From assembly GCF_001766835.1 (NCBI RefSeq), contig NZ_LKEU01000027.1, positions 310,001 through 374,000 on the forward strand: 64,000 nucleotides of DNA, read 5' to 3'. Below are positions 42,107 through 50,378 of the stretch, in pieces (within the stretch, counting starts at the first letter, position 1; each line of letters begins with the position of its first letter). Below the pieces are notes generated by a model, which had not been told where the DNA came from, made no database searches, and saw nothing but the letters and a program-made list of their open reading frames with translations. A program made the translations under genes and the position numbers. This stretch comes from Acetobacterium wieringae (lineage in GTDB: Bacteria; Bacillota; Clostridia; Eubacteriales; Eubacteriaceae).

Positions 42107-42931
42107 ATGATTAAGATTGATCAGGAAAAATGTATTGGTTGTGGCGCATGTGTTGAAGATTGCTTTACTCGGGATCTGGTGATTGAAGCGGACAAGGCCA
42201 AAGTCCTTAACAAAACCTGTATTAAATGCGGCCATTGTATCGCCATCTGTCCGGTAAATGCCGTCAGCATCAGCGACTACGACATGAGCGAAGTGAAGGA
42301 ATATGAAGCCGCCAGCTTTGACATCGAACCGGAAAATCTGCTGAATTTCATTAAATTTAGGCGGTCGGTCCGACAGTTTAAAGACCAGCCCATCGAAAAA
42401 GAAAAACTGGAGACGATTATTGAGGCTGGCCGATTTACCCCAACTGGCGGAAACCGTCAGCCGGTGTCTTTTGTGGTGGTTCAGGATCAACTTTCAGAGT
42501 TGACCGGACTGGCCCTGGAAAGCCTTAACAATCTGGGAAAAGTGCTGCTGGCCGATAGGGAAAAGACCCCACCGCTGATTGCCTATTATGCGGAGCGGTG
42601 GCTGCAGATGTATGAAGGCTATCTGGCAAATCCGCAAAAAACCACCGATTTGTTTTTTAATGCCCAAGCCGTTGTGATTATCGTCTCGGAATCACCCATT
42701 GATGGTGGCCTGGCTGCATCGTCGATGGAACTGATGACCCATGCCCAAGGACTGGGAATGTTCTACAGTGGCTTTTTTGTCCGGGCTGCGGCCAACAGCG
42801 AAAAAATAAGACGTTTTCTGGGGATTGAAGAGACCAACAAACAAGTGATTGCCTGTCAGGTGATGGGCTATCCCAAGGTCTCTTATCAGCGCACCGTGCC
42901 CCGAAAGAAGCCGGTAGTATCCTGGCGATAA
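42107..42931 (+). CDS. Ferredoxin-nitroreductase fusion protein
   Basis: The protein has 274 residues. The N-terminal domain (1-60) carries two [4Fe-4S] motifs, CIGCGACVEDC and CIKCGHCIAICPV. The nitroreductase domain (about 80-270) has RRSVRQFKDQPIE (FMN-binding Arg/Ser), GRFTPTGGNRQP and the C-terminal GYPKVSYQRTVPRK. Such fusions use reduced ferredoxin to reduce FMN and then nitro compounds, quinones or flavins; the natural substrate is not known. It is typical of anaerobic Firmicutes. The ribosome binding site GAAAGGAAG precedes ATG 42107. The ABC genes follow after 43 bases, so it may be co-expressed with them. Confidence 0.93.
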   Translation: MIKIDQEKCIGCGACVEDCFTRDLVIEADKAKVLNKTCIKCGHCIAICPVNAVSISDYDMSEVKEYEAASFDIEPENLLNFIKFRRSVRQFKDQPIEKEKLETIIEAGRFTPTGGNRQPVSFVVVQDQLSELTGLALESLNNLGKVLLADREKTPPLIAYYAERWLQMYEGYLANPQKTTDLFFNAQAVVIIVSESPIDGGLAASSMELMTHAQGLGMFYSGFFVRAAANSEKIRRFLGIEETNKQVIACQVMGYPKVSYQRTVPRKKPVVSWR

Positions 42932-42974
42932 GGCGATCAGCCGGAGTGTAACAGCGTTTAAAATGAGGTAAAAG

Positions 42975-43592
42975 ATGGCCTATCTGGAATTTCGGAATAT
43001 TTTCTTAAACTATGATCAGCGGACGATCTTTTCCGGTTTTAATCTGGAAATTGAGCGTCAGGAAAAGGTTCTGCTCTGTGCGCCGTCCGGCCGGGGCAAG
43101 ACCAGTCTGGTTAAAATGCTGCTGGGTTTTGTGGTACCGGAAGCCGGGGAAATCCTGGTTGACGGGATGCGGCTGACCGGGAAAACGGTTCATGACATTC
43201 GCCGCAAAATTGCTTATGTGAGTCAGGATGCTGATATTCCCAGGGGAATAGTCAGTGAAGTTTTCGCGAGCGTTTTTAATTTTCCGGTCAACCGTCATTT
43301 AAGTTATCAGGAAACGGTTTTACGGGACTGGCTTAAAACCATGTCCCTGCCGGAAGATACCCTCGAGAAAAACATCGATGCCCTTTCCGGCGGCGAACGG
43401 CAACGGCTGGCCCTGGTTCTGGGGATTCTGCTGGATCGGGAGATCTGGATTCTTGATGAAATTACCACCGGTCTGGATCAGGAGCTGAAGAAAAAAATGG
43501 TGGAGCTGCTTTTAAGCTACGACAAAACCATTTTAGTGGTCTCCCACGACGATATTTATAAAAATCAGAGACTCCGGGAGGTGAGCTGGTAA
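42975..43592 (+). CDS. fetA: ABC transporter ATPase, FetA-like
   Basis: The protein has 205 residues. The nucleotide-binding domain has Walker A in APSGRGKTSLVK, the Q-loop in AYVSQDAD, the signature LSGGERQRLAL and Walker B IWILDEITTG, then the H-loop VVSHDD. The ATPase is short, as in FetA/YbbL. Its partner permease of the UPF0014/FetB family overlaps it by one base (TAATG), confirming the pair. In E. coli FetAB exports iron and protects from oxidative stress. By homology this pair would expel metal ions, but the ion has not been established for Firmicutes. Confidence 0.88.
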   Translation: MAYLEFRNIFLNYDQRTIFSGFNLEIERQEKVLLCAPSGRGKTSLVKMLLGFVVPEAGEILVDGMRLTGKTVHDIRRKIAYVSQDADIPRGIVSEVFASVFNFPVNRHLSYQETVLRDWLKTMSLPEDTLEKNIDALSGGERQRLALVLGILLDREIWILDEITTGLDQELKKKMVELLLSYDKTILVVSHDDIYKNQRLREVSW

Positions 43593-44365
43593 TGGGCGTT
43601 CAGGAAATACCCTTTTATACCCCTTTTTATCTGCTGATTTTTGTGCTGCCGATGGCCATTATCAATTTTAAACTGGGAATCGGCCTTAATAAACGGACGA
43701 TTTATGCCCTCTTCCGGATGACCATCCAGCTGGTGCTGGTGGGCTTTTTTCTGCAGTACATCTTCTTGTTCAACAACCTCTGGGTAAACTCGGCTTATGT
43801 TTTATTTATGATTGGGGCGGCCGGTTTATCCACCGTTAAAACCTGTGGATTAACCGTCAAAAAACAGTTATTACCGATTGTCATCGGCTTTGGTCTGCCC
43901 AACCTGGGGATGATTCTCTTTATCAATCAATTTGTCATCGGCCTGGACAACATCTTTGACGCCCAGTATTATATTCCCCTGATGGGAATGCTGCTGGGCA
44001 ACAGCCTCAGCGGCAACATTATCGGCATCAATACTTTTTACAATGGCTTAAGGCAAAATGAACGGCTCTATCAGTATCGGCTGGCTTTAGCCGCCAATCA
44101 GTGGGAAGCCACCCTGCCCTGGTATAAAGAAGCCGTTATTGCCTGTATGAACCCCATCATTGCTTCCACCGAAACTATTGGTCTGGTATCCCTGCCCGGC
44201 ATGATGACGGGCCAGATTCTTGGCGGTTCGATGCCGATGACAGCCATTGTCTACCAGATTGTGATCATGGGTGCGATTCTGATTTCCCGTTATTTCGGCA
44301 TTCATTTCTCGATTTTATTAACCCGGAAGCAGGCCTTTGATGACTATGATCGGTTAATCCGGTAG
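43592..44365 (+). CDS. fetB: ABC transporter permease, FetB/UPF0014 family
   Basis: This 257-residue membrane permease has about seven hydrophobic helices. Family landmarks are RMTIQLVLVGFFLQYIF, the central PLMGMLLGNSLSGNIIGIN, and the conserved LSLPGMMTGQILGG-type loop, seen here as VSLPGMMTGQILGGSMP. This family corresponds to FetB, the iron-export permease partner of FetA. It overlaps the ATPase gene by one base and is followed by a 108-base gap before the thioribose kinase gene. I see no terminator in that gap. Confidence 0.88.
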   Translation: MGVQEIPFYTPFYLLIFVLPMAIINFKLGIGLNKRTIYALFRMTIQLVLVGFFLQYIFLFNNLWVNSAYVLFMIGAAGLSTVKTCGLTVKKQLLPIVIGFGLPNLGMILFINQFVIGLDNIFDAQYYIPLMGMLLGNSLSGNIIGINTFYNGLRQNERLYQYRLALAANQWEATLPWYKEAVIACMNPIIASTETIGLVSLPGMMTGQILGGSMPMTAIVYQIVIMGAILISRYFGIHFSILLTRKQAFDDYDRLIR

Positions 44366-44473
44366 AATCGATGCAAAAAATTCCCATTAGTCAAATAATT
44401 AGTTCATTTATTTCGCCCTCGCAACGTGATAAACTATAAAATATTGAATTCGTTTAAAAATGCGAGGTAGCAG

Positions 44474-45760
44474 ATGTCCTATAAAGATTTAACACCCAGT
44501 ACCGTCATTGAGTACATCAAAGCAAATACGGATATTTTTCCAGCTGCGGCCAAACTTGAAGTTTATGAAGTTGGCGGCGGCGAAGACGACGGCGATGGTT
44601 TTGTCAATCACATCTATCGGGTATGGGATGAAACAGGGCGATCGGTTATTCTCAAACAGGCCAAACCCTACCTGAAACTATTTGGCGAAGGGGCTCCGCT
44701 GACGGCCAAGCGCAACCAGCTGGAATCGGAAATGATCAAGTTAAGAACGGCTATCACTCCGGAATATCTGCCGGAAATGTATCACCTTGATCCAGACAAT
44801 AATCTTTTTATTTATGAAGACTGCGGACGCCTGAAAATTATGCGTTTTGAATTGACCAAGGGGAAACGATTTCCTAAATTCCCCCAACAGATGGGTGAAT
44901 TTTTGGCCAAATCGAATTTTTATACCTCTGAGATCTATCTGGATCAGGTTGCCCACAAGGTACTGGCATGTAAATTTATGAACCCGGAAATGCGGGTGAT
45001 TATGGAAACCATTTTGTTCCTGCGGGAATCTTTTATTGAGGGGGAAGTCGATTTACCGCCGGGAGATCCCAATCATCTGGTGATGAGTGATCTGCTCTGG
45101 GAAAAACGGGAACTGCGGGTTGAGCTCCTGAAGCTGCGGGGCATTTTCATGAAAAAGAGTGAGTGTCTGGTGCATGGCGATCTGCATACCTCCAACATTA
45201 TGATTGACGAAAATGAAATGAAGATCATTGACATGGAATATCCCTTCATGGGGCCGTCCTCATCTGATAGCGGCTATCTGTTGGGGAACCTGATCTATGA
45301 ATATATTGCCTGGTTCCACCATGATGAAGGAACCAAATCGTCTCGGAAAGCCTATCGTCAGGAAATACTGGGCTACATCCGCGATTTCATCAGCGAGTAT
45401 CAGCGGGTTTACTGTGCAAGCTGGGATCAGGATGCTAAACCAATGTATCGTGAGTATACCGAATATCGCGATGAGCTGTTACGTACCTACATCAAAGAGG
45501 TCTGCGGTTTCGCTGGTTGCCAGATTATCAGTCGTGTCGGTAACATTGTGCCACTGCCGGATTTTGATGTGATTAAAAACCCGGTCAGCCGCAACTGTGC
45601 AAGACGTCTGTCGTTGCTGATTGCTGATGCGTTGGTTATGAAACGGGAAGAAATGGAATCGGTAGAAGACATCATTTCCTTAATCGAAACCATTACCTAC
45701 CGCTATTTTGATGTGATGAAGGCGTTAAAGAACCGCAGTAAAAGCGGCCAGGCAAATTAG
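44474..45760 (+). CDS. mtnK: S-methyl-5-thioribose kinase
   Basis: This 428-residue cytoplasmic kinase phosphorylates methylthioribose in the methionine salvage pathway. It belongs to the aminoglycoside-phosphotransferase-like fold: FVNHIYRVWD with SVILKQAKPY (ATP-site Lys), catalytic CLVHGDLHTSNIM, and metal-site IIDMEYPFMGPS. The N-terminal GGGEDDGDGF loop and SDSGYLLGNLI are typical of MtnK. No other mtn genes and no SAM riboswitch are visible around it, so the rest of the pathway must be elsewhere or replaced. ATG 44474 follows GCGAGGTAGCAG. A clear terminator ends the unit. Confidence 0.94.
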   Translation: MSYKDLTPSTVIEYIKANTDIFPAAAKLEVYEVGGGEDDGDGFVNHIYRVWDETGRSVILKQAKPYLKLFGEGAPLTAKRNQLESEMIKLRTAITPEYLPEMYHLDPDNNLFIYEDCGRLKIMRFELTKGKRFPKFPQQMGEFLAKSNFYTSEIYLDQVAHKVLACKFMNPEMRVIMETILFLRESFIEGEVDLPPGDPNHLVMSDLLWEKRELRVELLKLRGIFMKKSECLVHGDLHTSNIMIDENEMKIIDMEYPFMGPSSSDSGYLLGNLIYEYIAWFHHDEGTKSSRKAYRQEILGYIRDFISEYQRVYCASWDQDAKPMYREYTEYRDELLRTYIKEVCGFAGCQIISRVGNIVPLPDFDVIKNPVSRNCARRLSLLIADALVMKREEMESVEDIISLIETITYRYFDVMKALKNRSKSGQAN

Positions 45761-45772
45761 AAGGAATCATAA

Positions 45773-45801
45773 ACTCAAGCGATTTTTGGCTTGAGTTTTT
45801 T
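45773..45801 (+). terminator. Intrinsic terminator after mtnK
   Basis: ACTCAAGC / GCTTGAGT perfect stem, 8-base loop, then five to six T. Confidence 0.92.
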
Positions 45802-46077
45802 GTTTGCTGAAATGTCGGCAGGGGAATGTTTATTTTTACGGAAATGTGGTAGAATAAGAATACGAAAATAGGTTGGAACGAACGGAAATCTTTTTTATAA
45901 AAAAAGGAGGGCTAAGAGAAACAAGGGGTTATAAAAAGCCGGATGAGTAACTGAAAGCATGTCTGAAATCGGTTGCAAGTAAATTAGCCGGTCAAGCTGC
46001 AGTTAAGAATTTAGGATAACAGGCAGAAAGGGGATTCCAGCTATTCGCGTAAAATTATCATTCAGGAGGAAAAAGTC
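45802..46077 (+). other. Leader region of the small lipoprotein gene
   Basis: This is 276 bases without an open frame of note. It contains a -10-like TAGAAT near 45852, an A/T palindrome (CTTTTTT-AT-AAAAAAG) near 45890-45905 and then about 160 bases of GC-balanced, repeat-containing sequence (AGCCGG occurs twice) up to the CAGGAGGAAAAAG ribosome binding site. It may be a structured leader; I matched no known class. Confidence 0.4.
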
Positions 46078-46497
46078 ATGAAAAAAAATAAATTAACACT
46101 TTATCTTGTGGCCATAACGATTATGATGGTTTCGGTTCTTTTGATGGGGGCCAGCTGCAGCGCAACATCAGCCAACGTCAGCAATGCAGTGATGACAACC
46201 GGGGTAGATGACAGTTCATTGCCGATTGATGAAGTCACTTCATTTCCAGTCAATACCGACGTTTATGTAGCAGCGGAACTCCACAACGCCCCGGATGATA
46301 CCGATATTACCTTTATCTGGTATCTGGAAGATCAGGTAGTCGATTCTGTGACCATCAATAACGGTGATGTCAGCGATGCACCTCTATGGGGAATCCTTCC
46401 CGCTGAGCTAGTCACCACACCAGGCAATTATGCTGTTGAAATTTATATTGATGACCGGGAAGATCCCGATACGGTTACTGAATTTACGGTTAAGTAA
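46078..46497 (+). CDS. Small secreted lipoprotein of unknown function
   Basis: The protein has 139 residues. The leader MKKNKLTLYL plus a hydrophobic stretch ends LLMGASCSA, a lipobox with the lipidated Cys near residue 27. The mature part is acidic and rich in Asp, Thr and Val, with beta-strand pattern (DITFIWYLEDQVVDSV, GNYAVEIYIDD), suggesting a single Ig-like or beta-sandwich domain. FIWYLE...Y.VEIYID resembles the Ig-like domains found in Clostridial surface proteins, where an aromatic Trp-Tyr sits in strand C. No catalytic motif. It has a strong ribosome binding site and a bidirectional terminator behind it. Confidence 0.78.
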   Translation: MKKNKLTLYLVAITIMMVSVLLMGASCSATSANVSNAVMTTGVDDSSLPIDEVTSFPVNTDVYVAAELHNAPDDTDITFIWYLEDQVVDSVTINNGDVSDAPLWGILPAELVTTPGNYAVEIYIDDREDPDTVTEFTVK

Positions 46498-46503
46498 AAA
46501 AAT

Positions 46504-46532
46504 AAAAGCGCAGGTCGCCTGCGCTTTTATAA
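46504..46532. terminator. Bidirectional terminator between the lipoprotein gene and metA
   Basis: A perfect 11-bp stem AAAAGCGCAGG / CCTGCGCTTTT with loop TCG, A-rich on the left and T-rich on the right, serves both convergent units. Confidence 0.9.
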
Positions 46533-46537
46533 TGCCC

Positions 46538-47458
46538 TTAAAAGGCTGCGTTAGATAATTCAAACGGTGTTTCCTGATAAACGTAGTAATTCAGCCAGTT
46601 GCTAAACAGCAGGTTGGCATGGCCCCGCCAGCGCACCACCGGTGGCTGAGTCGGGTCGTCATTGGGGTAGTAGTTGATGGGAATATTGATTGGTTTACCC
46701 TGGGAAACATCACGGTCATATTCACCCTTTAGGGTTAGGGGGTCGTATTCGCTGTGGCCGGTGACAAAAATCTGGCGACCGTTTTGGGCCATGACAATAT
46801 AGACCCCGGATTCAGGGGATGCCGCCATGATTTCCAGATCGGGATGGGCCTCAAGTAGTTCCCGGCGGATTCCGGTGTGTCGGGAATGGGGCACATAGAA
46901 GGTATCGTCAAAGCCCCGAAAGAGTTTGACATAGGCCTGTTCCAGGTGGTGTTCAAAAACACCAAAGGCTTTTTCGGGCAACAAATACTTCTCAATTCCA
47001 TAATGATAATAGAGTCCGGCCTGGGCACCCCAACAGATATGCAGGGTGGAAAAGACATTGGTTTTGCTCCAGTCCATAATCTCGGTGAGCTCGTCCCAGT
47101 AGTCTACCGCTTCAAATTGCAGGGTTTCAATCGGGGCGCCGGTAATAATCAGGCCATCAAACCGCTGCTCTTTGATATCTTCAAAATAACAATAGAAAGA
47201 GCCCAGATGTTCGGACGGGGTGTTTTTACTTTCATAGGTTTTTGTTTGCAGTAGGGTTACCTCAATTTGCAGCGGTGTATTTCCTAAAAGCCGCAACAGC
47301 TGGGTTTCAGTGGTGATTTTAGTCGGCATCAGATTGAGAATGGCAATTTTTAAGGGCCGGATATCCTGATGACTGGCCCGGTCAGCATCCATCACGAAGA
47401 TGTTTTCATTGGTCAGAATCTGGCTGGCGGGCAGATTAGTGGGTATTTTTATCGGCAT
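46538..47458 (-). CDS. metA: Homoserine O-acetyltransferase (MetA type)
   Basis: The protein has 306 residues. It acylates homoserine, the first committed step of methionine synthesis. The catalytic Cys lies in [16 protein letters not shown], and the His and Glu in [11 protein letters not shown]. The acyl-CoA specificity loop reads GAPIETL. In this family a Glu here marks acetyl-CoA users, while enteric succinyltransferases have Gly (GAPLG). The product should therefore be O-acetylhomoserine, matching the MetY-type enzyme encoded just upstream. The gap between them is 29 bases with a GGAGGTGAACC ribosome binding site, so metY-metA is one operon. Confidence 0.94.
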   Translation of the reverse strand: MPIKIPTNLPASQILTNENIFVMDADRASHQDIRPLKIAILNLMPTKITTETQLLRLLGNTPLQIEVTLLQTKTYESKNTPSEHLGSFYCYFEDIKEQRFDGLIITGAPIETLQFEAVDYWDELTEIMDWSKTNVFSTLHICWGAQAGLYYHYGIEKYLLPEKAFGVFEHHLEQAYVKLFRGFDDTFYVPHSRHTGIRRELLEAHPDLEIMAASPESGVYIVMAQNGRQIFVTGHSEYDPLTLKGEYDRDVSQGKPINIPINYYPNDDPTQPPVVRWRGHANLLFSNWLNYYVYQETPFELSNAAF

Positions 47459-47487
47459 TGGTTCACCTCCGGGTGATTGATTAAAAA

Positions 47488-48771
47488 CTAAAGCGCCTGA
47501 GAAAAGGCCTGATCGAGATCAGCCAGAATGTCGTCACTGTGTTCCAGTCCAATCGACAATCGGATCATATCTTCAGTAACACCGGCAGCAATCAGGTCAT
47601 CACCAGACAATTGCTGATGGGTGGTGGTGGCGGGATGAATCACCAGCGATTTGGCATCGGCAACGTTGGCCAGATGGGTAAACAGGGTCAGGCTATCAAT
47701 AAATTTACGGGCGGCGGCGATGCCGCCTTTGATGCCAAAGGTGAAGATCGAACCAGGGCCTTTTTTGAAGTATTCGTCAGAAAGAGACTTATATGGATTA
47801 TCAGAAAGCGACGGATAGTTAACCCAGGAAACCTGAGGGTGGTTGGTCAAGTAAGAGACCACTTTCTGAGTGTTTTCAAGATGCCGATCCAGGCGCAACG
47901 ACAGGGTTTCCAGACCCTGTAACAGTAGAAAGGCATTAAAGGGACTGATGCAGGCACCGGTATCCCGGAGCAACTGAACCCGGGCTTTGACAATAAAGGC
48001 CGCAGCACCAATGTCGGTGGCGTAGGTAATGCCGTGATAGCTGGCATCGGGGGTGGTAAACAGCGGGAAGCGGCCGCTGCCAGCCCAGTCAAAGCTGCCG
48101 CCGTCAACGATGATGCCGCCGATGGTGGTGCCGTGTCCGCCGATAAATTTGGTCGCCGAATAAACCACGATGTCAGCACCAAAATCCAGTGGCCTAAATA
48201 AGTAGGGGGTGGCAAAGGTGTTGTCGACGATCAGTGGCAATCCGTTATCGTGGGCGATCTGGGCCACGGCTTTGACATCAACAATATTAATAGCCGGATT
48301 CCCCAGTGATTCGATATAGATGGCCTTGGTATTTTCATTGATGGCAGTGCGGAAATTCTCAGGGTCATCCGGGTTAACAAAGGTCGTTGTAATGCCGAGC
48401 CGGGGCAGGGTGGCGCTTAAGAGATTGTAGGTACCACCATAAAGGGTGGATGCGGCCACCAGTTCATCTCCGGTACCGGCGATATTGAGAATGGTGGCAG
48501 TAATGGCTGCCGAGCCGGAAGCAAAGGCCAGGGCACCGACGCCGCCTTCTAAAAGCGCCATCCGTTCTTCTAGCACACTGGTGGTGGGATTCATAATCCG
48601 GGTATAGATATTGCCCGGTTCTTCCAGGCCAAATAGCCTTTGGGCGTGTTCGCTGTTGTCAAAAACATAAGAGGTGGTCTGATAAATGGGAACCGCCACC
48701 GCATGGGTGGTGGGATCAGGGCTTTGACCGCCATGGAGTTGGAGCGTTTCAAATTTTCGGGTATCCTTCAT
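47488..48771 (-). CDS. metY: O-acetylhomoserine sulfhydrylase
   Basis: This 427-residue PLP enzyme converts O-acetylhomoserine and sulfide into homocysteine in the cytoplasm. PLP-binding Lys is in [17 protein letters not shown]; the substrate loop is [19 protein letters not shown]; and [19 protein letters not shown] forms the phosphate cup. The 427-residue length and the C-terminal [18 protein letters not shown] fit MetY rather than the shorter cystathionine gamma-synthase. It heads the metY-metA operon under a promoter with an adjacent palindrome. I see no SAM riboswitch or T-box, so control probably works through a DNA-binding repressor. Confidence 0.95.
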   Translation of the reverse strand: MKDTRKFETLQLHGGQSPDPTTHAVAVPIYQTTSYVFDNSEHAQRLFGLEEPGNIYTRIMNPTTSVLEERMALLEGGVGALAFASGSAAITATILNIAGTGDELVAASTLYGGTYNLLSATLPRLGITTTFVNPDDPENFRTAINENTKAIYIESLGNPAINIVDVKAVAQIAHDNGLPLIVDNTFATPYLFRPLDFGADIVVYSATKFIGGHGTTIGGIIVDGGSFDWAGSGRFPLFTTPDASYHGITYATDIGAAAFIVKARVQLLRDTGACISPFNAFLLLQGLETLSLRLDRHLENTQKVVSYLTNHPQVSWVNYPSLSDNPYKSLSDEYFKKGPGSIFTFGIKGGIAAARKFIDSLTLFTHLANVADAKSLVIHPATTTHQQLSGDDLIAAGVTEDMIRLSIGLEHSDDILADLDQAFSQAL

Positions 48772-48811
48772 AATCGTATCTCCTTATATCATTATTAATA
48801 AATTACATATC

Positions 48812-48825
48812 ATTCCAGTAGGAAT
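48812..48825 (-). promoter_or_regulatory. Palindromic operator at the metY transcription start
   Basis: ATTCC-AGTA-GGAAT is a perfect 5-bp inverted repeat immediately downstream of the -10 box of metY, the place for a repressor. Its form resembles binding sites of Rrf2-family sulfur repressors such as CymR; that match is from memory. Confidence 0.5.
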
Positions 48826-48832
48826 TATAAGC

Positions 48833-48862
48833 AATATAACATAAATAACCAGATCTTGTCAA
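48833..48862 (-). promoter_or_regulatory. Promoter of metY-metA
   Basis: On the minus strand, TTGACA (48857-48862) and TATATT (48833-48838) are separated by 18 bases. Confidence 0.8.
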
Positions 48863-48911
48863 TATGTAAAGCAAAGAATGAAAAATTAACACGTTTTTAA
48901 TCACTATTTAT

Positions 48912-48940
48912 TTGACATTGATAAAAATTAGGTCTATAAT
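48912..48940 (+). promoter_or_regulatory. Consensus promoter of the aroF leader
   Basis: TTGACA at 48912-48917 and TATAAT at 48935-48940 with 17-base spacing are both perfect consensus. Start near 48947 gives a 420-base leader before aroF. Confidence 0.92.
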
Positions 48941-49021
48941 AAACCAAAATACACGTTACAGGTCAACAAGGTTGTGGAAAAGTTCATTTTCTTTGTTGTA
49001 AGGTGTCCTGAGAGGAATATC

Positions 49022-49144
49022 ATGGCAGAGTTAAGAAGAAACTTAAATGAATATTATTACGTTAACACCCAAAGCTATTGGTTTTTTAGCTTTGGTTATT
49101 TTGCGTACAATCAATTAAGTTCCTTTGAGAATCCCAACCCATGA
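49022..49144 (+). CDS. Aromatic-amino-acid-rich leader peptide of the aroF attenuator
   Basis: This short gene encodes 40 residues. The start MAELRRNLNE is followed by a 19-residue stretch with eleven aromatic residues (YYYVNTQSYW, then FFSFGYFAY), and the end is NQLSSFENPNP. In total it has six Tyr, five Phe and one Trp. An AGAGGA ribosome binding site lies 5 bases before ATG. The frame lies 80 bases after a consensus promoter, and an intrinsic terminator begins 45 bases after its stop, all ahead of DAHP synthase and prephenate dehydrogenase genes. A perfect hairpin CCAAAGCTA / TAGCTTTGG (49069-49095) lies within the aromatic codons. This is the classic layout of ribosome-mediated attenuation responding to charged Tyr/Phe/Trp tRNAs. 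The mechanism is inferred. Confidence 0.85.
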   Translation: MAELRRNLNEYYYVNTQSYWFFSFGYFAYNQLSSFENPNP

Positions 49145-49189
49145 GAAATTTTTAGCGATACCGGTGTATTGAATAAAAGTTGATTTTTA

Positions 49190-49219
49190 GGAGGCTTCTT
49201 AGGAAGTCTCCTTTTTTTT
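49190..49219 (+). terminator. Attenuator terminator upstream of aroF
   Basis: GGAGGCTTC / GAAGTCTCC (one G-U pair), loop TTAG, then eight T. It lies after the leader peptide and about 150 bases before aroF. A further perfect hairpin (CACCAGAAA / TTTCTGGTG, 49272-49301) sits between it and the gene. I could not define the antiterminator by eye. Confidence 0.9.
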
Positions 49220-49367
49220 CGCAAGTCAAAGGCCAAAGATCATGCTGGCAATTTGGATGCTGACTGCGAATCACCAGAAATCAGTAAGGCGCTTTCTGGT
49301 GGTCTTCGGTGCACAGAAGATAAAAATGGGGCCGAGTGATCAGTTCGTAAATTAATGGAGGAAGAAA

Positions 49368-50378
49368 ATGATAATAGTTGTTAAACCCAACACCAAAGAA
49401 GAAGATATTCAGAGGTTAATCAAGATGATTGAAACACAGGGATTAAACATTCATTACTCAAAAGGTGTGGATCACACCATTCTAGGAATAGTAGGGGATA
49501 CAACCTTGGCAGATGTGGAAAAAATCCGTTCAAACCGTATTGTAGAAAATGTACTTAGAGTTCAGGAACCCTATAAAAAAGCCAATCGTCTCTTTCATCC
49601 CGATGATACCATCATTAACGTCAAGGGCCGAAAAATCGGTGAAGGGACAATCAGTGTGATGGCTGGCCCCTGTTCGGTGGAGAGCGAAGAACAGGTTGTA
49701 GCGATTGCCAGAAGTGTCAAAGCTTCCGGAGCAACCTTTTTGCGGGGCGGAGCTTTCAAGCCACGAACCTCACCCTATGCGTTTCAGGGCTTGGGATATG
49801 AAGGATTGGAGTTACTTAAGATCGCCAGAAAAGAAACCGGATTGCCAATTGTTAGCGAACTGATGTCGCTGGAGCATTTGCAAGCTTTTGAAGATGTCGA
49901 TATTATTCAGGTAGGTGCCAGAAACATGCAGAATTTTGATTTGCTCCGGGAATTGGGAAAAATTGACAAGCCGATCTTACTTAAACGGGGGATGTCATCG
50001 ACGATGCAGGAATTCCTGATGTCGGCTGAATACATCATGAAGGAGGGCAATGATAAGGTAATTCTCTGCGAACGGGGCATTCGCACCTTTGAAACCGCCA
50101 CCCGAAATACCCTGGACATCAGCTGTATTCCGGTGCTCAAGCAAAAGAGTCACTTACCGATTATTATTGACCCCAGTCATGCCACCGGGCTGTCCTGGAC
50201 GGTTGAAGCATTGACCAAGGCCGCCATCGCTGCCGGTGCCGATGGGGTGATGATTGAGGTTCATAACAATCCGGAAGAAGCCCTGTGTGACGGCGAACAG
50301 TCGATTACCCCGGAACAATTCCATAAAATTATGATCACGGTCAAAAAATACGCCGAATTTGAGAACAAGGTGATGTAA
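49368..50378 (+). CDS. aroF: 3-deoxy-7-phosphoheptulonate (DAHP) synthase with N-terminal regulatory domain
   Basis: The protein has 336 residues. It condenses PEP and erythrose-4-phosphate, the first step of the shikimate pathway. Residues 1-70 form the ferredoxin-like domain seen in Thermotoga-type enzymes (MIIVVKPNTKEEDI to VLRVQEPYK), which binds Tyr or Phe for feedback inhibition. The KDO8P-type barrel has MAGPCSVES, FLRGGAFKPRTSPYAFQG, GARNMQNFDLL, LKRGMSSTMQEF, CERGIRTFE and DPSHATG. Enzyme-level feedback is thus added to the transcript-level attenuator upstream. It overlaps tyrA by one base. ATG 49368 follows AATGGAGGAAGAA. Confidence 0.95.
   Translation: MIIVVKPNTKEEDIQRLIKMIETQGLNIHYSKGVDHTILGIVGDTTLADVEKIRSNRIVENVLRVQEPYKKANRLFHPDDTIINVKGRKIGEGTISVMAGPCSVESEEQVVAIARSVKASGATFLRGGAFKPRTSPYAFQGLGYEGLELLKIARKETGLPIVSELMSLEHLQAFEDVDIIQVGARNMQNFDLLRELGKIDKPILLKRGMSSTMQEFLMSAEYIMKEGNDKVILCERGIRTFETATRNTLDISCIPVLKQKSHLPIIIDPSHATGLSWTVEALTKAAIAAGADGVMIEVHNNPEEALCDGEQSITPEQFHKIMITVKKYAEFENKVM

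Noticed and set aside
45930..45990. A CTGAAAGCAT string reminiscent of the 3' end of 23S rRNA
   Set aside because: Only about nine bases match and the flanking helix of rRNA is absent; chance is the simplest explanation.
48772..49367. SAM riboswitch or T-box upstream of metY or aroF
   Set aside because: Neither the SAM aptamer core nor the T-box sequence is present; the elements seen are an operator palindrome and a leader peptide with terminator.
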